Below are positions 25,618 to 33,365 of a stretch of 64,000 bases of DNA, one piece after another. Each line of letters begins with the position of its first letter. Within the stretch, counting starts at the first letter, position 1. The stretch lies in NCBI GenBank assembly GCA_035552195.1, contig DASZLU010000158.1, positions 62,001-126,000 of the forward strand. The letters run 5' to 3'. This stretch comes from CAIKMD01 sp035552195. Its GTDB lineage: Bacteria; Pseudomonadota; Alphaproteobacteria; ATCC43930; CGMCC-115725. The position numbers and the translations under genes were made by a program. The notes under the pieces are model-generated. The model was not told the origin of the DNA. It saw only the letters and a program-made list of their open reading frames with translations, and did no database searches.

Positions 25618-25802
25618 GACACAGCTCCTCCAACTGATTCTTTGATCTTTGTGCCGCGATCGTCCGCGGTCATGGCGACAGGATGTCGCTCGCGCCAGCC
25701 GTAGCGGTCGATCTGTGTCGCCGTCAAGCGGCGCACATCGGTCTCGCTCGCCCCAAAGGGGGCGAGATTCAACCGCGCGAGATCGGGCGACAACGGAGCC
25801 AT
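25614..25802 (-). CDS. Small hypothetical protein, first gene of the peroxiredoxin-cys operon
   Basis: A 62-residue soluble protein from ATG 25802. It overlaps the peroxiredoxin start by 4 bases (ATGA), which is the main reason to believe it is translated. Sequence is acidic/basic mixed, with LTATQIDRYGWRERHPVAM in the middle. No family recognised and the ribosome site is weak. It could be a leader peptide that couples translation to the operon. Confidence 0.45.
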   Translation of the reverse strand: MAPLSPDLARLNLAPFGASETDVRRLTATQIDRYGWRERHPVAMTADDRGTKIKESVGGAVS

Positions 25803-26177
25803 ATTTCCGGGACAGAAGCGCTAAGTCTGATGACTAATAACATATTTCACGGGAAATTCTGTTTCAATAGTCGTTAATAACAAAATTAATATGTGTTATT
25901 GCAAACCGAAAGCGCCCAAAGGCGCCTTTCCTGAGATGTACGTTAGAAATTTAGTGTACGGCCGGCCGAGATGGGCAGGGGGTCGCCCGGGGGGGCCGAA
26001 CGATGATGTTCAGGTTGCGCTGGGTCTCGACGACGCGACGAGCGCCAGGCTGAGCCTCGCGGCTGCGGTCGCCGGCCAATTCGTCCAGCTGATGATCATC
26101 GATCCTTCCTCATCCCGTCCGCATGGCGCGAAACGTATGCTGCGCCGGCAAGCGGGCCGATTTATGCTGGGATGGCT
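25803..26177. other. Intergenic region (about 375 bases), AT-rich on the left
   Basis: Left part (25803-25910) is strikingly AT-rich for this genome and holds the inverted repeats annotated separately; it should be the promoter of the leftward cys operon. Right of it is an imperfect hairpin (AAAGCGCC / GGCGCCTTT, about 25909-25930). An open frame runs through the rest but does not resemble a protein and continues into tam in another frame. Confidence 0.5.
25844..25900 (-). promoter_or_regulatory. Candidate operator region of the peroxiredoxin-cys operon
   Basis: Two inverted repeats in an AT-rich island: ATTTC-ACGG-GAAAT at 25844-25857, and AATAAC...GTTATT at 25876-25881 and 25895-25900. A similar AATAACATAT word occurs at 25837-25846 and, inverted with one insertion, at about 25889-25900. 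The layout suits a LysR-type (CysB/CysL-like) or Rrf2-type regulator, which cannot be decided from sequence. Confidence 0.4.
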
Positions 26178-26975
26178 ATGGTCTGGAATCCTCAACAATA
26201 CCTCAAGTTCGCCGACGAGCGGCTGCGGCCGGGCTTCGATCTTCTGGCGCAAATCACCGATTTGCCGGACGGATCGCTGTTCGATTTGGGCTGTGGGCCG
26301 GGCGCGCATGTCCGCGCCATCGCCGCGCGCTGGCCGGATCGCGCCGTGACCGGCGTCGACAATTCCGCCGCGATGCTCGCCGAGGCCGCGAAAGATCCGT
26401 CGTCCATCGCCTGGGTCAATGCGGACATCGCGACCTGGCAGCCCGGCGCACCAGCGGCGCTGATCTTCTCCAACGCGACGCTGCATTGGCTGATCGGACA
26501 TGAGCGAATGTTCCCGCGCCTCTTTGGGATGCTGACCGAAGGGGGCGTGCTCGCGGTGCAGATGCCGCGCAATTTCGACAATCCCTCGCAAAGCCTGTTG
26601 CGCGAGACCGCGGCGAGCGGCCCGTGGGCGTCAACGCTCGCGCCGCTCTTCAATCCCGATTGCCCGACGCCGTCGATGCTGCGGCCCGACCCGGTCGGGC
26701 TGCCCGATTTCTATTACGATCTGCTTGCGCCGCGCGCCAAAGGCGGCATCGATCTCTGGGAAACCGAATACGTCCATCAACTCAAGGGCGACAATGCCGT
26801 ACTGGAATGGATGCGCGGCACGACGCTCCGGCCGGTGCTCGATGCGTTGAACGATGAGCTGCGCGCCGCGTTTCTCGATGCTTACGCCCAGCGCCTCGCC
26901 GCGGTTTTTAAGCGTCGCGAGGATGGCAAGACTTTGCTGAAATTCCGCCGCCTCTTCCTGGTGGCGCGGGCCTGA
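26178..26975 (+). CDS. tam: Trans-aconitate 2-methyltransferase
   Basis: ATG 26178 (MVWNPQQYLKFADERLRP) aligns with the family start; another ATG is 6 bases upstream. 265 residues, class I SAM methyltransferase: motif I FDLGCGPGAHVRAIA, acidic Asp in VTGVDNSAAML, and ALIFSNATLHWL, followed by MPRNFDNPSQSLLRE, all typical of Tam. It methyl-esterifies trans-aconitate, which forms spontaneously from cis-aconitate and inhibits aconitase. Followed by the EVE gene after 18 bases. Confidence 0.92.
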   Translation: MVWNPQQYLKFADERLRPGFDLLAQITDLPDGSLFDLGCGPGAHVRAIAARWPDRAVTGVDNSAAMLAEAAKDPSSIAWVNADIATWQPGAPAALIFSNATLHWLIGHERMFPRLFGMLTEGGVLAVQMPRNFDNPSQSLLRETAASGPWASTLAPLFNPDCPTPSMLRPDPVGLPDFYYDLLAPRAKGGIDLWETEYVHQLKGDNAVLEWMRGTTLRPVLDALNDELRAAFLDAYAQRLAAVFKRREDGKTLLKFRRLFLVARA

Positions 26976-26993
26976 ACATTAAGGGGAACGAGG

Positions 26994-27407
26994 ATGGCCT
27001 ATTGGCTGATGAAATCCGAACCGACCGCGTATTCCTGGGAACAATTGGTCAAGGACAAGCGCACGAATTGGAGCGGCGTGCGCAACTTCCAGGCCGCGGC
27101 CAATCTCAAAGCGATGAAGGTTGGTGATCGCGCTTTCTTCTATCACTCGAATGAAGGCCGTGCCGTTGTCGGCATCGCGGAGATCGTGAAGACCGCTTAT
27201 CCCGATCCCAGCGACAAGACAGGCAAATTCGTGCAAGTCGACATTGTACCGGTGATGCCGGTGAAAGAGCCGGTGACTCTCGCCGCGATCAAGGCCGAGC
27301 CGAAGCTCCAAGAATTGAAGCTGGTGAAGCAAAGCCGCCTGTCGGTCTCGCCCGTCGGCGCCGAGGAATGGAAGATCATCTGCAAGATGGGCGGCGTGAA
27401 ACCATGA
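26994..27407 (+). CDS. EVE (PUA-like) domain protein
   Basis: A 137-residue single EVE domain: MAYWLMKSEPTAYSWEQL, WSGVRNFQAAANLKAMKVGDRAFFYHS and the closing LSVSPVGAEEWKIICKMGG are all diagnostic. The fold resembles YTH and PUA domains and is predicted to bind modified bases in nucleic acids. Ribosome site GGGGAACGAGG. It overlaps the following Rieske gene by 4 bases (ATGA), a coupling also seen in other alphaproteobacteria. Confidence 0.93.
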   Translation: MAYWLMKSEPTAYSWEQLVKDKRTNWSGVRNFQAAANLKAMKVGDRAFFYHSNEGRAVVGIAEIVKTAYPDPSDKTGKFVQVDIVPVMPVKEPVTLAAIKAEPKLQELKLVKQSRLSVSPVGAEEWKIICKMGGVKP

Positions 27408-27820
27408 TTGACGGGCGCCTGCGACCCCATCCGTTTGTAGGGGCGGCGGCGCCCGTTGTGAAGCGCCTCTGCGCCGAGAGCGATATTCCCGAAGGCGAGG
27501 GGCGTGGTTTTGCCTTCGGCGGCGGCATCGAGCGCGAAGCGGTCTTCGTCATCCGCTGGCAGGGCAAGCTGTTCGGCTATCGCAATTCCTGCCCCCATAT
27601 CGGCATCCCGATCGACTGGCCCGAGAACCGCTTCTTCGATCTCGAGGGCAAATTCCTGATGTGCGGCGGCCACGGCGCCGTCTTCCGCCCGGAAGACGGT
27701 TATTGCTTCGAAGGTCCCTGCACCGGCCGCGCGCTCGCGCGCATCCCGCTCAAAATCGAAGGCGGCGATATTTACTGGGCTGACGAGGCTTCGCCGCTTA
27801 GCTCGCAACGACTCGGATAA
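27404..27820 (+). CDS. Rieske [2Fe-2S] ferredoxin-like protein
   Basis: A 138-residue protein from ATG 27404. The cluster ligands are in SCPHIGIP (C-x-H) and MCGGHGAVF (C-x-x-H). The C-terminal CTGRALARIPLKIEGGDIYW completes the small Rieske domain. It is soluble and lacks a catalytic domain, so it is an electron carrier or redox sensor. It might deliver electrons to the Rieske oxygenase 20 kb away, but its coupling to the EVE gene makes an unrelated role as likely. Confidence 0.85.
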   Translation: MIDGRLRPHPFVGAAAPVVKRLCAESDIPEGEGRGFAFGGGIEREAVFVIRWQGKLFGYRNSCPHIGIPIDWPENRFFDLEGKFLMCGGHGAVFRPEDGYCFEGPCTGRALARIPLKIEGGDIYWADEASPLSSQRLG

Positions 27821-29239
27821 CTAGACCACCCGGAAATTGTTGAACTGCCAGGGGTCGTCGTCGTCGATGTCTTCGGGGAAGAGGCGGCCGCGATCGAATA
27901 GCGGCGTCCAGTCGCTGAATTCGCCGACGACTTTGCCGAGATAGGGCCGGCAGATTTCGAGAATGCGCTCGTGATCCACCTCGTCGGGCTCGACGATGCC
28001 GCGGTTCGGATTCTCCATCGCCCAGATCATGCCGGCGAGCGCCGCGGCGGTGACTTGCAGCGATGTCGCGTTGTTGAAGCGCACGAGACGATGCGCTTCT
28101 TCGACCGAGAGGCGCGAGCCGTACCAGTAAGCGCCTTGCTTATGGCCCATCAGCAGAACGCCGAGCTCGTCGATGCCGTGCTCGATCTCTTCCATCAACA
28201 GGCGCTTGGTTTCCTGCATGCGGAAGTTCTTGCCCCAAATCTCATGCAACGAGAGCACCGCGTCGTCGCAGGGGTGATAGGCATAATGCACGGTCGGGCG
28301 ATAGATCGCTTTGTCGCCGTCGCGCACCGTGTAGTAATCGGCGATCGAAATCGCCTCGTTATGGGTGATGAGAAAGCCCTGATAGGGCCCTTCGAGCGGC
28401 GTCCAGCTGCGGACGCGCGTCGTCGCGCCTGGACGGTTCAGGAAGATCGCGCAGCCGGTGCCGAATTCGTGGCGGCCTCCGTCGGCGGGGAAATGCAGCT
28501 CATGCGTGCCCCAGCCGAGCTCGGCCGGTTGCAGTCCTTCCGAGACGAAGCCGTCGATCGACCAGGTGTTCACGAACTCGCCCGGCTGTTTCGGGATGCG
28601 CGAGACCTGCGTGTCGCGTTCGGCGACGTGGATCACTTTGACGCCAAGCTCGGACGCGAGTTTCGCCCATTCGTCGCGCGTCTTGGGTTGCGGAATGTCG
28701 AGCTCTTGCTCTTCGACCAGATCGAGCAGCGCGACTTTAAGGAAGTGCGACACGAGACCGGGATTGGCGCCATGGGTCAGCACCGCGGTCGGGCCTCCGG
28801 GATGCTTGGCGCGCAACGCCAGCGCGTTCTCGCGCAACGCATAGTTGGAACGCAGCGAGGGCGTGAGATCGGGATCGGTATAGCCGCCCGGCCAGGGCTC
28901 GATGCAGGTGTCGAGATAGAGCGCGCCGCGCTCGCGGCAGAGCTCGACCAGCGCCAGGCTCGATACCTCGACGGAAACATTGAGCAGGAAATCGCCCTGA
29001 CCGACCAGCGGCTCGAGGACCATGGTGTAATTGTCGCGCGTCAGCGGCTCGACCAGGAAGCGGACACCGAGATCTTTCGCTTCCTTCTGGCCGCGATCTT
29101 CGGCGGTCACCACCGTGATCTGCGAGGCCTTCATGTCGATGTGGCGCAGGATCAGCGGCAGAATGCCCTGACCGATACTGCCGAAACCGACGATGACCAG
29201 CCGGCCGCGGAATTTGAGATATTTCGTCGTGCGTGCCAT
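27821..29239 (-). CDS. hss: Homospermidine synthase
   Basis: A 472-residue cytoplasmic enzyme with an N-terminal NAD fold (LVIVGFGSIGQGILPLIL) and the saccharopine-dehydrogenase-like body (LTHGANPGLVSHFLK, TWSIDGFVSEGLQPAELGWG, HSxL-type middle). It makes homospermidine from two putrescines, or from putrescine and spermidine, using NAD as bound cofactor. Homospermidine replaces spermidine in many alphaproteobacteria. Length normal. Convergent with, and directly abutting, the Rieske gene: the two stop codons are adjacent. Confidence 0.94.
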   Translation of the reverse strand: MARTTKYLKFRGRLVIVGFGSIGQGILPLILRHIDMKASQITVVTAEDRGQKEAKDLGVRFLVEPLTRDNYTMVLEPLVGQGDFLLNVSVEVSSLALVELCRERGALYLDTCIEPWPGGYTDPDLTPSLRSNYALRENALALRAKHPGGPTAVLTHGANPGLVSHFLKVALLDLVEEQELDIPQPKTRDEWAKLASELGVKVIHVAERDTQVSRIPKQPGEFVNTWSIDGFVSEGLQPAELGWGTHELHFPADGGRHEFGTGCAIFLNRPGATTRVRSWTPLEGPYQGFLITHNEAISIADYYTVRDGDKAIYRPTVHYAYHPCDDAVLSLHEIWGKNFRMQETKRLLMEEIEHGIDELGVLLMGHKQGAYWYGSRLSVEEAHRLVRFNNATSLQVTAAALAGMIWAMENPNRGIVEPDEVDHERILEICRPYLGKVVGEFSDWTPLFDRGRLFPEDIDDDDPWQFNNFRVV

Positions 29240-29363
29240 GGCGCGTCCGCTTAAAGGGTAGCTGAAGCTGGGTCAAGGCGATGCTGCAGCGCGGTATGAC
29301 ACAGCGTGCCTGGGGCTCTGGCCGTAGAGATCATGCGGGACGGGTAGCGATGCGCGCTGTCCC

Positions 29364-29382
29364 CTGGTATACCAGATACAAT
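29364..29382 (+). promoter_or_regulatory. GntR/FCD-type palindromic operator and -10 element of the oxalate operon
   Basis: A perfect 12-bp palindrome CTGGTATACCAG at 29364-29375 touches a -10-like TACAAT at 29377-29382. TGGT-N-ACCA cores are typical of FCD-group GntR regulators such as PdhR, LldR and FadR. The first gene downstream encodes just such a regulator, so autorepression of gntR-oxc-frc is the simple reading. The -35 is poor (CGCTGT). Confidence 0.6.
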
Positions 29383-29440
29383 CGACCAAGAATCAAGACG
29401 CAAAACGCTACATGGGGGAGGTTGCACTTTAATGACCCCT

Positions 29441-29490
29441 GCGAAGCAATGACTGGGGCGAAGCAACGATTGGGGGCGAAGCAATGACGG
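29441..29490 (+). repeat. Three tandem copies of a 17-18 bp unit spanning the gntR start codon
   Basis: Units GCGAAGCAATGACTGGG (29441-29457), GCGAAGCAACGATTGGGG (29458-29475) and GCGAAGCAATGACGG (29476-29490). The third contains the gntR ATG; the first contains another ATG that opens a 12-codon reading frame ending in a TGA overlapping the real start (ATGA). Confidence 0.75.
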
Positions 29491-30173
29491 CAACGAAGCT
29501 CACCGTGAAGCCGATCATTACCCCATCGAGCTTTCGCGCCCAGGCTTATCACGCGCTGAAGCAGGCGATCACCTCGGTCAATGTCTATGCGCAGCCCGAT
29601 GAGATCAGACTCGATGAGCGTCAGCTTTCGGCCGAGCTCGGCGTCTCGCGCACGCCGATCCGTGAGGCGATGACCGTCCTCGAACGCGAAGGCTTCGTGC
29701 GCACCGCGCCGCGTCGCGGCGTCTTCGTCGTTCGCAAATCGAAAGCGGAAATCATCGAGATGATCCGCGTCTGGGCAGCGCTCGAAAGCCTCGCCGCCCG
29801 GCTGATCACGGTACAGGCGTCGGATAAAGAGATCGCGACGCTGCGCCAGCTGTTCGACGAGTTTCAGGATGGCTCGCAGCAAGGCCATCTCGACGAGTAT
29901 TCCGACGCCAATATCAAATTCCATCAAGCGATCATTCGGCTGTCGGGCAGCCAGCTCATCGCCGAGATGACGGAAAATCTCTTCATTCATGTGCGCGCCA
30001 TTCGTCAGGCGACGATCGGCGAGGACAATCGCGCACAACGCTCGCTGATCGATCACATGAAGATCATCGAGGCGCTCGAGCGGCGCGACACCGAGCGGGC
30101 CGAAGCGCTGACGCGCCAGCACACGCTCGATCTTGCCGCGCATGTCGAAAAGAACTGGAATTTCTGCGAATAA
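29484..30173 (+). CDS. GntR-family regulator, FCD subfamily (probable oxalate operon regulator)
   Basis: A 229-residue regulator. N-terminal winged helix (about 15-80) with DERQLSAELGVSRTPIREAMTVLEREGFV and the wing RTAPRRGVFV. C-terminal FCD effector domain of six or more helices, with probable metal/ligand residues in DANIKFHQAII and the closing DHMKIIEALERRDTERAEALTRQH. It lies 19 bases before oxc and is read with it, so it most likely responds to oxalate, oxalyl-CoA or formate. A short upstream frame made by a tandem repeat ends on its start codon. No good Shine-Dalgarno sequence besides GGGGGCG. Confidence 0.9.
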   Translation: MTATKLTVKPIITPSSFRAQAYHALKQAITSVNVYAQPDEIRLDERQLSAELGVSRTPIREAMTVLEREGFVRTAPRRGVFVVRKSKAEIIEMIRVWAALESLAARLITVQASDKEIATLRQLFDEFQDGSQQGHLDEYSDANIKFHQAIIRLSGSQLIAEMTENLFIHVRAIRQATIGEDNRAQRSLIDHMKIIEALERRDTERAEALTRQHTLDLAAHVEKNWNFCE

Positions 30174-30192
30174 CGGCTCTCAGGAGGCATTT

Positions 30193-31908
30193 ATGGCGCA
30201 AGCCGCAACCGACGAGACCCACGAGCTGACCGACGGCTTCCATCTCGTCATCGACGCGTTGAAGCTCAACGGCCTAACGACGATCTACGGCGTGCCGGGC
30301 ATTCCGATTACCGATTTCGGCCGCATGGCGCAGGCGGAGGGCATGCGCGTGCTCTCGTTCCGGCACGAACAGAACGCCGGCTACGCCGCGGCGATCGCCG
30401 GCTTCCTGACGAAGAAGCCCGGCGTCTGCCTTACCGTGTCGGCGCCCGGCTTCCTCAACGGCCTGACCGCTCTCGCCCATGCGACGACCAATTGCTACCC
30501 GATGATCCTGATCTCGGGCTCGTCCGAGCGCGAGATCGTCGATCTGCAGCAGGGCGATTACGAGGAGATGGATCAGCTCGCCATCGCCAAGCCGCTCTGC
30601 AAAGCGGCGTTTCGCGTGCTGCACGCCGCCGATATCGGCATCGGCGTGGCGCGCGCGCTGCGCGCGGCGGTGTCGGGGCGGCCGGGCGGCGTCTATCTCG
30701 ATCTCCCGGCCAAGCTCTTCGCCCAGGTGATCGACGCGGCGAAGGGACAGAAATCGCTGGTCAAAGTCATCGATCCGGCGCCGGCGCAGATTCCCTCGGC
30801 GGAGGCGGTCAAACGCGCGCTCGATGTCCTCAAATCGGCCGAGCGGCCGCTGATCATTCTCGGCAAGGGCGCGGCTTACGCGCAGGTCGACGCGGCGGTC
30901 AAAGCGCTGGTTGAAAAGAGCGGCGCGCCCTTCCTGCCGATGAGCATGGCGAAAGGCTTGTTGTCGGATATGCATCCGCAATGCGCCGGCGCGGCGCGCT
31001 CGACCGTGCTGAAAGACAGCGATGTCGTGCTGATGATCGGTGCGCGGCTCAATTGGCTGCTCTCGCACGGCAAGGGCAAGACCTGGGGCGACGCACCCAA
31101 GAAATTCATCCATATCGACATCGAGCCCAAGGAGATGGACAGCAATGTCGAGATCGCCGCGCCGCTGGTGGGCGATATCGGCTCGTGCGTCGCGGCCTTG
31201 ATCGAAGGCATGGGGAGCAACTGGCCGAAGCCACCCGCAGCGTGGACGACGACCGTCAACGGCAAGCGCGAAGAGAACATCGCCAAGATGGCGCCGCGCC
31301 TGATGAACAACAATTCGCCGATGGATTATCACAGCGCGCTTGGCGCTCTGCGCACGGTCATCAAGGAACGGCCCGATACGATCCTCGTCAACGAAGGCGC
31401 CAACACGCTCGATCTCGCGCGCGGCGTCATCGACATCTACAAGCCGCGCAAGCGCCTCGATGTCGGCACCTGGGGGGTGATGGGCATCGGCATGGGCCAG
31501 GCGATCGCCGCCGCGCTCGAAACCGGCAACCGTGTGCTCGCGATCGAAGGCGACAGCGCCTTCGGCTTCTGCGGCATGGAGGTGGAGACGATCTGCCGGT
31601 ACAACCTGCCGGTCTGCGTCGTCGTCTTCAACAATGGCGGCATCTATCGCGGCACCGACGTCAACGCCGGCGGCGCCGATCCGGCGACGACCGTCTTCGT
31701 CAAAGGCGCGCGCTACGACAAGCTCATGGAAGCGTTCGGCGGCGTCGGCGTGCAGGCGGAATCGCCCGATGCGCTGAAGCAGGCGGTCGATGCGGCTTTG
31801 ACCTCGGGCAAACCCACGCTCATCAATGCGGTCATCGATCCAGCGGCAGGCAGCGAAAGCGGCCGCATCGGCAATCTCAATCCGCAAAGCGCTTTGAAGA
31901 AGAAATAG
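30193..31908 (+). CDS. oxc: Oxalyl-CoA decarboxylase
   Basis: ATG 30193 behind AGGAGG gives 571 residues, the usual length. ThDP-dependent: the N-terminal PYR domain has the activating glutamate in FRHEQNAGYAAAIAG (Glu59). The C-terminal PP domain carries GDSAFGFCGMEVETICRYNLP with the GD...N motif and NNGGIYRG. The YGVPGIPITD opening is characteristic of Oxc rather than of acetolactate synthase. It converts oxalyl-CoA to formyl-CoA and CO2. Followed by frc after 68 bases; together they form the oxalate cycle. Confidence 0.96.
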   Translation: MAQAATDETHELTDGFHLVIDALKLNGLTTIYGVPGIPITDFGRMAQAEGMRVLSFRHEQNAGYAAAIAGFLTKKPGVCLTVSAPGFLNGLTALAHATTNCYPMILISGSSEREIVDLQQGDYEEMDQLAIAKPLCKAAFRVLHAADIGIGVARALRAAVSGRPGGVYLDLPAKLFAQVIDAAKGQKSLVKVIDPAPAQIPSAEAVKRALDVLKSAERPLIILGKGAAYAQVDAAVKALVEKSGAPFLPMSMAKGLLSDMHPQCAGAARSTVLKDSDVVLMIGARLNWLLSHGKGKTWGDAPKKFIHIDIEPKEMDSNVEIAAPLVGDIGSCVAALIEGMGSNWPKPPAAWTTTVNGKREENIAKMAPRLMNNNSPMDYHSALGALRTVIKERPDTILVNEGANTLDLARGVIDIYKPRKRLDVGTWGVMGIGMGQAIAAALETGNRVLAIEGDSAFGFCGMEVETICRYNLPVCVVVFNNGGIYRGTDVNAGGADPATTVFVKGARYDKLMEAFGGVGVQAESPDALKQAVDAALTSGKPTLINAVIDPAAGSESGRIGNLNPQSALKKK

Positions 31909-31976
31909 GATTTTTGGCGTCGGTGGCGTTGTCGCCACGACGAAACGAACATAACGAAGGAACTCGGGAGACGGAC

Positions 31977-33257
31977 ATGGGAAAGGCACTCGACGGCGTT
32001 AAGGTTCTGGATTTCACCCATGTGCAATCGGGACCGACTTGCACGCAGCTTCTCGCCTGGTTTGGCGCCGATGTCATCAAGGTCGAGCGGCCGGGCGCCG
32101 GCGACGTGACGCGCGGCCAGCTCCGCGACGTGCCGGGCGCCGACAGCCTCTATTTCACGATGCTCAATCACAACAAGCGCTCGATCACCATCGACGCCAA
32201 GAACCCGACCGGCAAAGAGCTGATCGAAGGGCTGATGAAGACCTGCGACGTGCTGGTCGAGAATTTCGGCCCCGGTGTCCTCGATCGCATGGGCTTTACC
32301 TGGGAGCGCATCCAGGAGATCAATCCGCGGCTCATCTATGCCTCGATCAAAGGCTTCGGTCCCGGTCCGTACGAAGACTGCAAGGTCTATGAGAATGTCG
32401 CGCAATGCACCGGCGGCTCGGCCTCGACCACGGGCTTCCGCGACGGCCCGCCGCTCGTCACCGGCGCGCAGATCGGCGACAGCGGCACCGGCTTGCATCT
32501 CTGCCTCGGCATCGTGACCGCGCTCTTCCAGCGCACGACCACCGGCAAGGGCCAGCGCGTCACCGTCGCGATGCAGGACGGGGTGCTCAATCTCTGCCGC
32601 GTCAAGCTGCGCGATCAGCAGCGGCTGAAAGCCGGCCCGCTCACCGAATACAGCCAATACGGCCAGAACATTCCCTTCGGCGATGCAACGCCGCGCGCCG
32701 GCAATGATTCGGGCGGCGGGCAGCCGGGCTGGATCTTGAAGTGCAAAGGCTGGGAGACCGATCCCAACGCCTACATCTATTTCATCACCCAGGCGCCGGT
32801 CTGGGCGGAGATCTGCAAGGTCATCGGCGAAGAAGGCTGGATCACGCATCCCGATTACGCCAAGCCCGAGGCGCGGCTGCCGCGCCTGAAGGCGATCTTC
32901 GATCGCATCGAAGCGTGGACAATGTCCAAGACCAAGTTCGAGGCGATGGATATCCTCAACCAGTACGATATTCCGTGCGGCCCGATTCTCTCGATGAAAG
33001 AGCTCGCCGAGGAAAAGAGCCTGCGCGAGACCGGCACGGTGGTCGAGGTCGATCATCCGAAGCGCGGCAAATATCTATCGGTCGGCAATCCGATCAAGCT
33101 CTCGGCCAGCCCGAGCGACGTCGTGCGCTCGCCGCTGTTGGGCGAGCACACCGACGAGATCATGCGCCAGGTGCTGCGTTACGACGACGCCCGCGTCGCC
33201 GAGGTGAAAGCTTCGGGCGCGGTGGGCGGCACGGGCAAGGTCGCCGCCGCGGAATAG
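31977..33257 (+). CDS. frc: Formyl-CoA:oxalate CoA-transferase
   Basis: A 426-residue class III CoA-transferase from ATG 31977 (MGKALDGVKVLDFTHVQSGP). The catalytic aspartate lies in TGAQIGDSGTG (Asp168, equal to Asp169 in the Oxalobacter enzyme) and the glycine loop reads SGGGQPGW near residue 257. Moves CoA from formyl-CoA to oxalate, giving formate and oxalyl-CoA for Oxc. The close match to the Oxalobacter Frc layout, and oxc next door, make the substrate call safer than usual for this family. Confidence 0.95.
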   Translation: MGKALDGVKVLDFTHVQSGPTCTQLLAWFGADVIKVERPGAGDVTRGQLRDVPGADSLYFTMLNHNKRSITIDAKNPTGKELIEGLMKTCDVLVENFGPGVLDRMGFTWERIQEINPRLIYASIKGFGPGPYEDCKVYENVAQCTGGSASTTGFRDGPPLVTGAQIGDSGTGLHLCLGIVTALFQRTTTGKGQRVTVAMQDGVLNLCRVKLRDQQRLKAGPLTEYSQYGQNIPFGDATPRAGNDSGGGQPGWILKCKGWETDPNAYIYFITQAPVWAEICKVIGEEGWITHPDYAKPEARLPRLKAIFDRIEAWTMSKTKFEAMDILNQYDIPCGPILSMKELAEEKSLRETGTVVEVDHPKRGKYLSVGNPIKLSASPSDVVRSPLLGEHTDEIMRQVLRYDDARVAEVKASGAVGGTGKVAAAE

Positions 33258-33365
33258 CGGCGGCCACGCCTCTCTCGGCCTCGTCCTCTTTCGGCGGCGA
33301 ATCCGAATTTCGCCGCAATTGCGGGCAAGGCTCGGCGTGGTTGGGGAAGGCGCGGGACTCGAAAC

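Noticed and set aside
25891..26349. Plus-strand frame before tam as a gene
   Set aside because: Runs into tam in a different frame, lacks a ribosome site and does not look like a protein.
26994..27820. EVE plus Rieske genes as a defence system
   Set aside because: EVE domains occur in defence enzymes, but here it is a single-domain protein coupled to a ferredoxin-like gene among housekeeping genes with no nuclease, ATPase or toxin.
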